NCBI RefSeq assembly: GCF_020400585.1
Contig: NZ_JAINVF010000001.1
Coordinates: forward strand, 62,001-126,000
Source of the DNA: Streptomyces sp. NK08204
GTDB lineage: Bacteria > Actinomycetota > Actinomycetes > Streptomycetales > Streptomycetaceae
DNA length: 64,000 nt
Reading direction: 5' to 3'
Positions 51,778 through 59,811 of this stretch are shown here, one piece after another. The translations under genes and the position numbers were made by a program. Numbering within the stretch: position 1 is the first letter of the stretch; each line of letters starts with the position of its first letter. The notes beneath the pieces are model-generated. The model made no database searches. It was not told where the DNA came from and was given only the letters and a program-made list of their open reading frames with translations.

Positions 51778-52062
51778 ATGGATTTTCTTACGGCCGCGGT
51801 CATGATCGTCGCGATCACCGGGGCAACCGTCGTACTCGTCGTCAAGACCCTCTCGTCCACCCCCGCGCGCATCGCGGCCGTCCTGGGCGCCGTCGCCGTT
51901 CTGTTCGCGGTGGTGCCGCGCATCGTCGAGCCGCTCTCCCCGGTACCGACGGCGCCGCTCCCCTCGGCCAGCGTGATCGTCGCGCCGACCGGGCAGGCGC
52001 CCGCCCCCGCCGCTCCGACGACCGTGTGGCCCCAGGCCGCCGCTTCGGGGGGTGTCCTCTGA
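51778..52062 (+). CDS. Small membrane protein (94 aa) coupled to the Crp-like gene
   Basis: ATG 51778 follows AAAGGACAGCAGGA. The product has two hydrophobic helices, FLTAAVMIVAITGATVVLVV and IAAVLGAVAVLFAVVPRIV, and a Pro/Ala/Thr-rich tail of about 40 residues that probably lies outside the cell. No family is recognised. Its stop overlaps the regulator start (TGATG), implying that they work together, for example as a membrane signal input to the regulator. Confidence 0.75.
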   Translation: MDFLTAAVMIVAITGATVVLVVKTLSSTPARIAAVLGAVAVLFAVVPRIVEPLSPVPTAPLPSASVIVAPTGQAPAPAAPTTVWPQAAASGGVL

Positions 52063-52937
52063 TGGGCCTCGCCAAAGACCGCATGGCCGGCGTCTTCAGG
52101 GGCGGCCCGACGCTGTTCGAGGGAGGCCGTCGCCCCAGGGACGGACTGCAGCCCATAGTCCTGGGCAACTCGGTGTACGCCTTCGACGAGGAGACGGGCC
52201 GGGTGGGCCACGGTCTGTCCGGGTCCCGCGCGATACGGGCGCTCATCGACCTCAACCCCTTCCTGGCAGATCTCTCCCGCGTCACGCGCCGGGAGCTCAC
52301 CAGCGCGATGTCGACCCGGCAGAGCTGCCGCAACGACCAGTTGAGAGGCTCCGTGGGCTCGGCAGTGCACATAGTGCTGTCCGGTTGCGTATACGAGGAG
52401 TCGTCGTACGGCGAGGACACCACGGTGCGCATTCACGGCAGCGGCGCCGTGCTCGGCATCGCGGAGATCTTCCATCCCGATCTGCACGCGCCCACCGCAC
52501 GCTGCCTCAACTCCACGCTCACGCTCACCATCCCGCTGGCCCGGATGCGCTCCATCGTCGACCACAACGGGGTCATCGGTGCCGCTCTCGGCAAGGTACT
52601 GGCAGACCAGCTCGTCACGGCGGAGCGCGTCTACAACCGCCGCAGCCTCCTGCCCGAGCAGCGGCTCGCCGGCCTCTTCGTGCACCTCCTCGACCGGTGT
52701 GCCGTGCCCTGCACGAGATACGGCCGCATGATCGAAGGGCCGTCGCAGACCGATCTCGCCGACTCCCTCTCGGTCAGCCGGGCGACCATCGAGAACGCCC
52801 TCAAGGTGCTGCGCGAGTGCGACCTCGTCTCCACCGGATATCGCCGGTACCGGTTCCCCGACGAGCGGGAGCTCGCCCTGTTCGGCAAGGTCCGGACCCT
52901 CTCACAGACGGTCACCGGCTCGGCCGAAGTCCAGTAG
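52062..52937 (+). CDS. Crp/Fnr-superfamily transcriptional regulator
   Basis: The 291-residue protein is read from ATG 52062, within the preceding stop. The N-terminal 60 residues are unique. A cyclic-nucleotide-binding-like beta-barrel follows (RGSVGSAVHIVLSGCVYEES, DTTVRIHGSGAVLGIAEIF), then a long dimer helix (IGAALGKVLADQLVTAERVY), and the HTH SQTDLADSLSVSRATIENAL with wing VSTGYRRYRF. The phosphate-binding Arg pattern of cAMP-binding CRP is not evident, so the effector is unknown. A true rho-independent terminator follows. Confidence 0.9.
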   Translation: MGLAKDRMAGVFRGGPTLFEGGRRPRDGLQPIVLGNSVYAFDEETGRVGHGLSGSRAIRALIDLNPFLADLSRVTRRELTSAMSTRQSCRNDQLRGSVGSAVHIVLSGCVYEESSYGEDTTVRIHGSGAVLGIAEIFHPDLHAPTARCLNSTLTLTIPLARMRSIVDHNGVIGAALGKVLADQLVTAERVYNRRSLLPEQRLAGLFVHLLDRCAVPCTRYGRMIEGPSQTDLADSLSVSRATIENALKVLRECDLVSTGYRRYRFPDERELALFGKVRTLSQTVTGSAEVQ

Positions 52938-52954
52938 GAGGCGTTCCCCTTTCA

Positions 52955-52992
52955 CCCGCTCCCGGAGAACCTCTTCCGGGAGCGGGCTTTTT
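52955..52992 (+). terminator. Rho-independent terminator
   Basis: Perfect 12-bp arms (CCCGCTCCCGGA / TCCGGGAGCGGG) with an 8-base loop are followed by CTTTTT. It is a textbook intrinsic terminator, 17 bases after the Crp-like gene. Confidence 0.9.
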
Positions 52993-53058
52993 GCTGCCCA
53001 CCCCCTCTTTCGTTTTTGATCGACCCGATCGATATTTAGCTTGGCATCGAGATAAACG

Positions 53059-53090
53059 GCCTCGTAACCAGATTTAACCGAGGCGTTTTT
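53059..53090 (+). terminator. Second terminator-like hairpin in AT-rich DNA
   Basis: GCCTCG and CGAGGC with a 14-base loop are followed by GTTTTT. The surrounding 53010-53150 is unusually AT-rich. It may be a backup terminator. Confidence 0.5.
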
Positions 53091-53235
53091 CGAGCCATTT
53101 CCTCTCTATGGCATTGCTTGTTTTTATGGCGTTTTGGGACGATGACCTTCATCACCCGGACTGCGCTGCTTCTTGGTGCGCCCCAGGCGTCTGCCCTTCT
53201 CGAGCCGGTGGTCACTCGGCTCCATGACAAGCAGC

Positions 53236-53460
53236 TCAGGCCGCCTTCCACTCGTGGGGGCCGCCGCCCCGCCATTCCACCCACCCTGGGTCGTCCAGCA
53301 CGCCCTCGGGATCGTCGAGGCCGGCGCCCTCGAGGAACACCACCAGATCGCGGTCGCTGTAGGCGATGCCGAGGATCCGGTCCCGGCCGTGCTTGTGCAC
53401 GGTGACTCTCCGGCCGCCGGTGCGGGACGGCCGGTGTACGACGACCGGCGTGCTGGTCAC
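53236..53460 (-). CDS. Hypothetical protein (74 aa)
   Basis: Read from GTG 53460, although the GGGAG upstream is very close to it. The product begins VTSTPVVVHRPSRTGGRRVT and continues with RDRILGIAYSDRDLVVFLEG and LDDPEGVLDDPGWVEWRGG. It looks like a small beta-rich soluble protein of a kind common in streptomycetes. No domain is recognised. The codon use is coding-like, in contrast to the AT-rich DNA on its downstream side. Confidence 0.65.
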   Translation of the reverse strand: MTSTPVVVHRPSRTGGRRVTVHKHGRDRILGIAYSDRDLVVFLEGAGLDDPEGVLDDPGWVEWRGGGPHEWKAA

Positions 53461-53845
53461 ACTCCCAGCGTGCCCCCGGCTGGAGGGTGCGGCGAGTCGC
53501 GCTTCTGGTCGCAGTTCGCGGGTGGCCGGTGATGCGGCCCCATCGGCCGATGCCGACGAAGGCCGGGTGCGCTGCGGGACGCCCTGTTGCCGGCGTTGCG
53601 CCCGTCGCCGAGGGCTGGGTCGTCCAGCAGGGCCCACCAGCCGACCTGCTCGCCAGCACTACCGGCCCGGCTGCGCGAGCTGGTGCGCAGACAGCCGGCA
53701 CAGCCTGCGGGTCCGGTCGGCCGGGCGGTCCGGGCCGGGCGCAGGGCGCCCGGAGGTGCCCCGGCCGCGACATGATCGTCACGGAACTCCTTCGCAGGGC
53801 GAGGCGGAGTTCGTCGCCGCCCCGCTCGATGCTCGGGCCTGTGGG
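53461..53845. other. Gap without a convincing gene
   Basis: Frames are open on both strands, as expected at this GC content, but none has a credible start, family motif or sustained third-position bias. No repeats or hairpins stand out. Confidence 0.4.
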
Positions 53846-56716
53846 TCAGAAGTTCGAGATCACGCTGGTCAGCACGTCACTGATGATCTCCGGCCGCTTG
53901 GCCGAGTAGGCGCGTGCCCCGGTCGCGGCCGAGATCTCCTCCAGAACGGTCTTGCCGTTCGCGTCCTGCTGGTCGGCCGCGGAGCCGTAGGCCACGGTGA
54001 AGACACGGATCCGCTTGTCCGGGGTGCCGATCCTGGCCAGGACGTCCTGGAGGGACGGGCGGGACGGCACGCCCTCGTTGCGTCCGTCGGTGAGCAGGAC
54101 GATCGCGTTGATCGCGCCCGGGTCGTATTTCCTGCGCATGGTGTCCACGGCCGCCTCGACGGTGCCGTAGAGGCCGGTGGCGCCGTTGGGTACCAGCCCG
54201 TCGACCTCGTCGGCAAGTTCTCTGCGCCGGGTGACGCCGTGGTGGTCGGCGAGCTTCTCCCCCATCGGGCCGATGTCCACCAGCGGGACGTAGTGGTGTC
54301 TGCCGTCGAGACTGGCCGCGTTCGAGAACTTCCACAGGCCCACCCGGTCGGTGTCGGCGAAGCCGTTGAACAGGGCCGGTTCGGCGGCGCGCAGCAGTTC
54401 CATTTTGGTGGCGCCCATGCCGGGCACCTGGTCGTCCATCGACTTCGAGGTGTCGATCAGCACCAACACGTTGGCCCGGCGGCGCAGCCCCGGCCAGACC
54501 TCCTGCAGCCTGGCCAGGACCTTGCCGTCCGGTGCCGTGTAGCCCGCGATCCGCCGGTCGGGCAGCGCGCCGTCCCGCCGGTCGATCAGCGGCGCGGACC
54601 CGGCCGACCCGTCGTGGGTACGGAAGCCGTACGGCGCAAAGTACTTCCGGTAGACGCTCGGGCTGTGCAGGTAGGCGAGGAAGTCCTCCGACACCGCCTC
54701 CTTGTCCTTGCCGATCCCGCCCAGCTGCACATACGGGTGGTCGCTGGTGGGGTTGCTGTCGGTCGGGTAGAAGCAGACCAGCGGGGTGCGCGGCCGGCTG
54801 CGCTTCTTGCAGCCGCGCTCCTTGCTGAAGGCGCCGCACGGATAGCCCTCGTTGTAGGCGACGACCGCGTCCTCCTCGACGGTGACGGCCGAGATGTACT
54901 TCAGCGCCTCGTCGGCGCCGCCCCGGTCGTCGGCGGCGCGCAGGTTGGCCAGGAAGGTGAGGGTGGTGTCGCCGTAGTGGACCACGGACTTCTCGATGGC
55001 GCGGACGAAGTCCCGGTTCTTCGCCGAGTCGATGTCCCGGGTGGTCAGTTCGGCGCTGGTGTTGGTCTTGGCGTAGTAGGCGCCGATCGTGGCGTTCAGG
55101 CCGGAGGTGGAGTACAGGGGGTTGGTCTTGCCCAGCTTGAACACGCCCCACTGCTTGCGGCCGAGCTTCGCCCAGAAGGTGGCCGGGTCGGCGGCCCACT
55201 CGGCGAGTTTGCTCCAGCCGAGGGTGAACTCTGGCCAGCCCAGGGCCTCGGCCATCGGTTTGGGCATCGCGATCGTCAGGGGGCTGGTCACGATGGGCTG
55301 GGCGGTCTCGGGCAGCAGCTTCTTGGCGTCGCCGCTTGCCCGGGCCCGGGCCAGGGCAAGCCATGCGCTGCCGGCGGGCGACCACACGTCGGGCTGGTGG
55401 CCGTCACTCTCACGCCAGCCGCGGGCAAGGGCGCGCATTCCCGTGCCGGAGTTCAGGCCGGACACCTCGACGGCCACACAGCTGCCGCCGACACGCCGCG
55501 CACCGTAGTCGCCGGCCGCCTCGGCCAGCGACGCGGAGAGGTCGACGGAGGCGGCGACACGCAGTTTGACATGTGCCTGGGACAGTGGACACCTGTGCAG
55601 TTGGGAGTTCTTGTCGTCCCCGGCCGGGTGGGAGCGCGAGGTCAGCAGCGCCGCGACCAGGGCGCTGGCCAGGCCCACGGCGACACACGCAACGAGCACC
55701 GCACGGCCGCGCCGGGAGGGACCGGCCGCTTTCGTGTTCCGGGAGCGCAGGCGGCGGGCGGCGGACAGCAGGAAGGCATGCGGGCGGGGCCGCCGGGCGG
55801 GCGGGGCCGGGCGACGCGGGGACGTGGGCCGGGCGCCGCCCGACGGTGGCTCCTGCGCGGGGTGGGGCCGGGACCCGGGCGACGTGTCAGCCGGGCTGTC
55901 ATGCCCGCGGGCCGGGCCGCCGCCGGTGCCGGGCGCGGCGAACTCGGCGGAGGCGACCGTCTCCTCCCCCGCCCGTCCCTCGGTGTCGTCGTCCGGGGCG
56001 AGGGAGGTGAGGACGGCCACGGCCGCCGCGGCGGCGCGCCAGGCCGCGAACTCCTGGGAACCCCCCGCGTCGGCCCGGCGTTTGTGACCGTCGGCCCTGT
56101 CGCTGATCCCCCGGATCGTCAGCGTGTCCAGCCCGCCGACGAGATGGGCAGCCCGGCACACCCCGGCGCTCTCCATCTCGATCGCGGCGGCGTCGTCGTA
56201 GTTACCGCGCAGGAGCCCGGCCAGTTCCGAGGTGTCCTCGTCGAGAACCACGTTGCCCGAGGCGATCGGCGCGACGCGCACCCGGCCGGCGACCTCCGGC
56301 CCGTAGGTCATCCGCTGCACGTGCTGGACGAGCCACCAGGGCGCCTCCCAGTCACGGGGCCGGTAGTGGCCGCCGTCGGGGCCCTGCTTCTCGCGGTGGT
56401 CGTAGATGCGGTCGCCGATGACGACGTCGCCGATCCGCAGGTCGTCCTTCAGCCCTCCCGCCACGCCGACGAAGAACAGCACCTTGGGCCGGTAGAGGTC
56501 GTAGGCGTGCCGGGTGACCACGGCCGCGTTGTCGTTGCCGGGCCCGGTCTGGGCGAGGACCACGCTCCAGCGGGTGCCGGGCAACCGGCCCCGTTCGAAG
56601 ATCGTGCCGCCCTCGTTGGTCCGGGTCAGGTCCGTGAGCCGGAGGCGGACCGCCTCGTACTCGACGTGCAGCGCGGTGAGGATCACCGCGACGGGACCAG
56701 AAGAAGTGTCTGCCAC
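53846..56716 (-). CDS. Transmembrane fusion: nucleoside phosphorylase/nucleosidase - TM - binding-protein-like - VWA
   Basis: The 956-residue protein is read from GTG 56716. Residues 1-240 form a PNP_UDP/MTAN-like domain: VAVILTALHVEYEAVRLRL, VLAQTGPGNDNAAVVT, VLFFVGVAGGLKDDLRIGDV, AAIEMESAGVCRAAH (Glu180/Glu182, ribose site) and IRGISDRADG (Asp206, base site). A Pro-rich linker about 245-330 leads to a TM helix at about 338-359. Outside follow a solute-binding-protein-like region about 385-720 (VKLRVAASVDLSASLAEAAG, YISAVTVEEDAVVAYNEGYP) and a VWA domain about 748-950 with MIDAS DTSKS (755-759), GATG and LLTDG. The substrate and partners are unknown. This is not a standard purine-salvage enzyme. 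Confidence 0.88.
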   Translation of the reverse strand: MADTSSGPVAVILTALHVEYEAVRLRLTDLTRTNEGGTIFERGRLPGTRWSVVLAQTGPGNDNAAVVTRHAYDLYRPKVLFFVGVAGGLKDDLRIGDVVIGDRIYDHREKQGPDGGHYRPRDWEAPWWLVQHVQRMTYGPEVAGRVRVAPIASGNVVLDEDTSELAGLLRGNYDDAAAIEMESAGVCRAAHLVGGLDTLTIRGISDRADGHKRRADAGGSQEFAAWRAAAAAVAVLTSLAPDDDTEGRAGEETVASAEFAAPGTGGGPARGHDSPADTSPGSRPHPAQEPPSGGARPTSPRRPAPPARRPRPHAFLLSAARRLRSRNTKAAGPSRRGRAVLVACVAVGLASALVAALLTSRSHPAGDDKNSQLHRCPLSQAHVKLRVAASVDLSASLAEAAGDYGARRVGGSCVAVEVSGLNSGTGMRALARGWRESDGHQPDVWSPAGSAWLALARARASGDAKKLLPETAQPIVTSPLTIAMPKPMAEALGWPEFTLGWSKLAEWAADPATFWAKLGRKQWGVFKLGKTNPLYSTSGLNATIGAYYAKTNTSAELTTRDIDSAKNRDFVRAIEKSVVHYGDTTLTFLANLRAADDRGGADEALKYISAVTVEEDAVVAYNEGYPCGAFSKERGCKKRSRPRTPLVCFYPTDSNPTSDHPYVQLGGIGKDKEAVSEDFLAYLHSPSVYRKYFAPYGFRTHDGSAGSAPLIDRRDGALPDRRIAGYTAPDGKVLARLQEVWPGLRRRANVLVLIDTSKSMDDQVPGMGATKMELLRAAEPALFNGFADTDRVGLWKFSNAASLDGRHHYVPLVDIGPMGEKLADHHGVTRRRELADEVDGLVPNGATGLYGTVEAAVDTMRRKYDPGAINAIVLLTDGRNEGVPSRPSLQDVLARIGTPDKRIRVFTVAYGSAADQQDANGKTVLEEISAATGARAYSAKRPEIISDVLTSVISNF

Positions 56717-56808
56717 CTGTAACCGATTCCCGACTCAGAGCCCCCATGCCGACGGCGCCACCGTAGCGGACGCCGTCTCGAGGAGGGGCATGGTCGGACG
56801 ACCTCACC

Positions 56809-56870
56809 CAGCGAAACGTTGCCGTTTCGCTGAAACTCGCCTAGGCTTGAGGTGTACGAAACTGTTTCGT
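56809..56870. promoter_or_regulatory. Two GAAAC/GTTTC operators before the MFS gene
   Basis: Site A (56809-56832) has perfect 10-bp arms CAGCGAAACG / CGTTTCGCTG around TTGC. Site B (56856-56870) is ACGAAAC-T-GTTTCGT, perfect. They share the GAAAC...GTTTC core and have centres about 42 bp (four helical turns) apart. They look like TetR- or MarR-type exporter operators, yet no such gene is adjacent. They could also affect the divergent fusion gene, whose start is 93 bases from site A. Confidence 0.7.
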
Positions 56871-56934
56871 TTACGCGCTTCTCGCCGCATGCGCTCCGCG
56901 CGTGTTCCCGAACAAGTACCTGGAGCGGTTCCAC

Positions 56935-58437
56935 ATGTCCCAGAAGACCCTGGCCGAAGGCCCCCGCGCGGGCGCGGCGGCAACGGCCTCTGCCGAGGCG
57001 TCGGCCAAGCGCTGGTGGATCCTGGGGGTCATCGCCATCGCCCAGCTGATGGTGGTCCTCGACGCCACGATCGTGAACATCGCCCTGCCCTCCGCCCAGG
57101 CAGACCTCGGCTTCTCCGACGGCAACCGGCAGTGGGTCGTGACCGCCTACGCGCTGGCCTTCGCCTCGCTGCTGCTGCTCGGCGGGCGCATAGCCGACCT
57201 GTTCGGCCGCAAGCCCGCCTTCCTCGTGGGCGTCGTCGGCTTCGCCGGGGCCTCCGCACTGGGCGGTGCCTCGAACGGCTTCACCATGCTGGTCACCGCG
57301 CGCGCCCTGCAGGGCGCGTTCGGCGCGCTGCTCGCGCCCGCCGCACTGTCGCTGCTCAACACCACGTTCACCAACCCCCGTGACCGGGCGCGCGCGTTCA
57401 GCGTGTACGGCGCCATCGCCGGGGCCGGCGGTGCGGTGGGCATGCTGCTCGGCGGTGTACTGACCGACACGTTCGACTGGCGCTGGACCCTGTACGTCAA
57501 CCTGGTCATCGCAGTCGTCGCCTTCGCGGGCGGCTGGGTGCTGCTGGGCAACCACCGCGACGCCGCGAACGCCAAACTGGACGTGCCGGGCACGGTCCTG
57601 GTCGCCGCCGGTCTGTTCTCCCTCGTCTACGGCTTCTCCAACGCCGACACCCACGACTGGGGTTCGCCGCTGGCCTGGGGCTTCCTGATCGCGGGCGGTG
57701 CGCTGCTGACGGCCTTCGCCTGGTGGCAGACCCGGGCCGCGCATCCCCTGCTGCCGCTGCGCATCCTGCTCGACCGGGACCGTGCGGCCTCCTTCCTCGC
57801 GGTGCTGATCAGCGGCGCGGGCATGTTCGGCGTCTTCCTCTTCCTGACCTACTACCTCCAGCTCAACCTCGGCTTCAGCCCGACGAAGACGGGTGTGGCG
57901 TTCCTGCCGATGATCGGCGCGCTGATGGTGACCGCGCAGCTGGGCACCACCGTCCTGCTGCCGCGCATCGGCCCCAAGACGATCATCCCGCTGGGCTTCG
58001 CCATCTCCATGGGCGGCATGGCCTGGCTGACCGGCATCGACCTCGGCTCGCACTACGCCGGCGCGGTGCTGCCACAGCTGATCGTGATCGGTGTGGGCCT
58101 CGGCCTCGTCATGCCGCCCGCGATGCAGCTGGCCACCGGCGGGGTCGCCGCCGAGGACGCGGGGGTCGCCTCCGCGACCGTCAACGCCATGCAGCAGGTG
58201 GGCGGTTCGATCGGCACGGCCCTGCTGAACACCCTCGCCGCGAGCGCCGCCACCGACTACCTGTCGAGTCACGACGGCACGAGCAAGCTGGTGCGGGTCC
58301 AGGCGACGATCGAGAGCTACACCACCGCCTTCTGGTGGTCGGCGGGCTTCTTCGCCGCGGGCACGGTGATCGCCTTCCTGCTCCACCGCCGTGGAGTGCC
58401 GAAGCAGGTCGCGGGCGCCCCGGTCGTCCACATGTGA
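56935..58437 (+). CDS. MFS drug exporter, DHA2 (EmrB/QacA) family
   Basis: The 500-residue protein is read from ATG 56935, eight bases after GGAG; an ATG 33 bases upstream lacks a site. Fourteen helices are expected. Family motifs: VVLDATIVNIALPSAQADLG (motif D1 in TM1), GGRIADLFGRKPAFLVG (motif A), RALQGAFGALLAPAALSLL (motif B) and GAIAGAGGAVGMLLGGVLTD (motif C, the antiporter motif). It exports a hydrophobic drug or metabolite with proton exchange. Two palindromic operators upstream imply tight repression by an unlinked regulator. Confidence 0.94.
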   Translation: MSQKTLAEGPRAGAAATASAEASAKRWWILGVIAIAQLMVVLDATIVNIALPSAQADLGFSDGNRQWVVTAYALAFASLLLLGGRIADLFGRKPAFLVGVVGFAGASALGGASNGFTMLVTARALQGAFGALLAPAALSLLNTTFTNPRDRARAFSVYGAIAGAGGAVGMLLGGVLTDTFDWRWTLYVNLVIAVVAFAGGWVLLGNHRDAANAKLDVPGTVLVAAGLFSLVYGFSNADTHDWGSPLAWGFLIAGGALLTAFAWWQTRAAHPLLPLRILLDRDRAASFLAVLISGAGMFGVFLFLTYYLQLNLGFSPTKTGVAFLPMIGALMVTAQLGTTVLLPRIGPKTIIPLGFAISMGGMAWLTGIDLGSHYAGAVLPQLIVIGVGLGLVMPPAMQLATGGVAAEDAGVASATVNAMQQVGGSIGTALLNTLAASAATDYLSSHDGTSKLVRVQATIESYTTAFWWSAGFFAAGTVIAFLLHRRGVPKQVAGAPVVHM

Positions 58438-58459
58438 CAGCCGCGGTACCACCCGGTCC

Positions 58460-58487
58460 GAGGGGCCGCCGTCCGCGGCGGCCCCTC
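58460..58487 (+). terminator. Hairpin after the MFS gene
   Basis: Perfect 12-bp arms GAGGGGCCGCCG / CGGCGGCCCCTC with a TCCG tetraloop lie 22 bases after the stop. It has no U-tract but is very stable. Confidence 0.7.
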
Positions 58488-58914
58488 CTGGTGTCACCAG
58501 CGCGCCGCCCGCCCGGTGCCCCACCGGCCCGACGGCCCCGGAGCACGCTGCCGGCGGGGCCGCGAGCCGGGCAGGTGGCCGGGTACGGGGCAGGGATTCC
58601 TCGTCGGCTGCCCGCAAGTCCGCCTGACCCGCTGCCCCTTGGCCCTGCCGTCGCTCTGTGCATCCGCCGCCGTCGCTCACGTACGACACGCCTCGCCGAC
58701 GCACGACGCGCAAACAGACTGTTTTTCGCCGCTCCCCGGGACGGCCCCCCACGGGCCTGCCCGGGGAGCGGCTGTGTACCCGGGAGACGACGGGCGGCCC
58801 CACTCCGCCCGCCGATCCCGGTGCGAGATCGCAGGTCCCCCGCTCCAGGGGGCCGCACTCCCCAGTTGCAGGCCTGATCCGGCACTGCGGGGGACCGTGC
58901 GATCCCGGTCCCTG
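58488..58914. other. Gap with a second hairpin before the SSI gene end
   Basis: No gene is evident. Arms CCGCTCCCCGGG (58729-58740) and CCCGGGGAGCGG (58760-58771) form a perfect 12-bp stem with a 19-base loop, about 145 bases beyond the SSI stop. It may terminate the leftward SSI transcript. Confidence 0.5.
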
Positions 58915-59349
58915 TCAGAACGCGAAGACGCTGCCGCCCGTCGCGCTCTGCATGCATGAGTTGCCGAAGACGCGCTCGTAGTCGACGCGCTGGCCCTGCC
59001 ACACACCCTGGACCGTGACGACCACCGGGTCGTACAGCTGGGGGCACCACACGTCACCGGCCTGCTTGAGGGCGCCGAAGTCACCGCCGACGCTCCGCAG
59101 TTCGGCGCAGGCCTGGGCAGCGGCCGGATGGGTGCCGGAGGCTGTGGGGGCGCAGTTGAGGGTGACGGCGCGCTCAGGAGTGGCCGTGGCCGCGCTGACG
59201 CCGTGGCCGGTGGTGAGCACCAGCGCCGAAGGGGCGTAGAGCGAGGCCGGGGCGGCGCCCGGTGCAGCAACGGCGGCCCCGGTCAGGGGTCCGCAGACGG
59301 CGGCGGCCGTGAGGCCGAGGCTCGCTGCCCAGCGCGCGGTGTTCCGCAT
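58915..59349 (-). CDS. Subtilisin inhibitor-like secreted protein (SSI family)
   Basis: The 144-residue protein is read from ATG 59349, eight bases after GGAAGG. A signal peptide covers about 1-29. The SSI fold is clear: [40 protein letters not shown] and [18 protein letters not shown], ending GGSVFAF. The four disulfide Cys (66, 81, 102, 132) are present. In SSI the reactive bond follows CPM; the matching segment here is WCPQLYDPV, so P1 is Gln104 and P1' Leu105. That is not a usual P1 for subtilisin or trypsin inhibition. It probably tunes an extracellular protease of the same organism. Confidence 0.92.
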   Translation of the reverse strand: MRNTARWAASLGLTAAAVCGPLTGAAVAAPGAAPASLYAPSALVLTTGHGVSAATATPERAVTLNCAPTASGTHPAAAQACAELRSVGGDFGALKQAGDVWCPQLYDPVVVTVQGVWQGQRVDYERVFGNSCMQSATGGSVFAF

Positions 59350-59811
59350 TGTGTGCATCCTTCCGCTCGAACAACGGGGCGCCGGCTCCAGCCCGGTCTG
59401 CGCCGGAGCGGCGAGCGCCACTCTGCCGAGTCCGCCGCCGAAACACACATCGAACACACGGGTTTCGGTAACCTTCTGTATTGAAGCAGTGGCGTGAAGT
59501 TACGGAATCCGATCGCCAAGTCCCCGTATCTGAGCGGCTCTTGATCGAAGGATGCAGGCGATTGGCTGAAAAACACCTCTTTATTAATCGTCTTGAAACA
59601 TTCAGGCCCCACCCCCGGCGGGCCCCTTGATGACCCCCTGTGTTCAGGCTGCCGTCGCGCATCCGATGCGCAGCGACGCACCGTGGCCGGGGAACGGCGG
59701 ACGGCCACAGACCGGCAGAGAGGACGGACCGGACGGGTGGACACCCCTGTACCTACCGGCCAGTATCGTCGGGCGGCAGCGCGCCGCGGCGACGAACGGC
59801 CGGAGGGACGG
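59350..59811. other. Divergent intergenic region
   Basis: Bases about 59455-59600 are comparatively AT-rich and must hold the SSI promoter on the minus strand. The rest is GC-rich leader of the alpha-hydroxyacid oxidase gene. I see no gene and no strong palindrome. Confidence 0.4.

Noticed and set aside
53043..53160. Short basic minus-strand frame (MKVIVPKRHKNKQC...) in the AT-rich patch
   Set aside because: No ribosome-binding site, terminator-like hairpin inside, and its Lys-rich character simply follows the AT-rich composition.
53366..56722. An uninterrupted plus-strand frame of over 1100 codons antisense to the nucleosidase-VWA gene
   Set aside because: It is a shadow of the true gene: high GC content removes stops in the complementary frame. 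It has Gly/Val-rich low-complexity sequence, no family motifs and the wrong codon-position bias.
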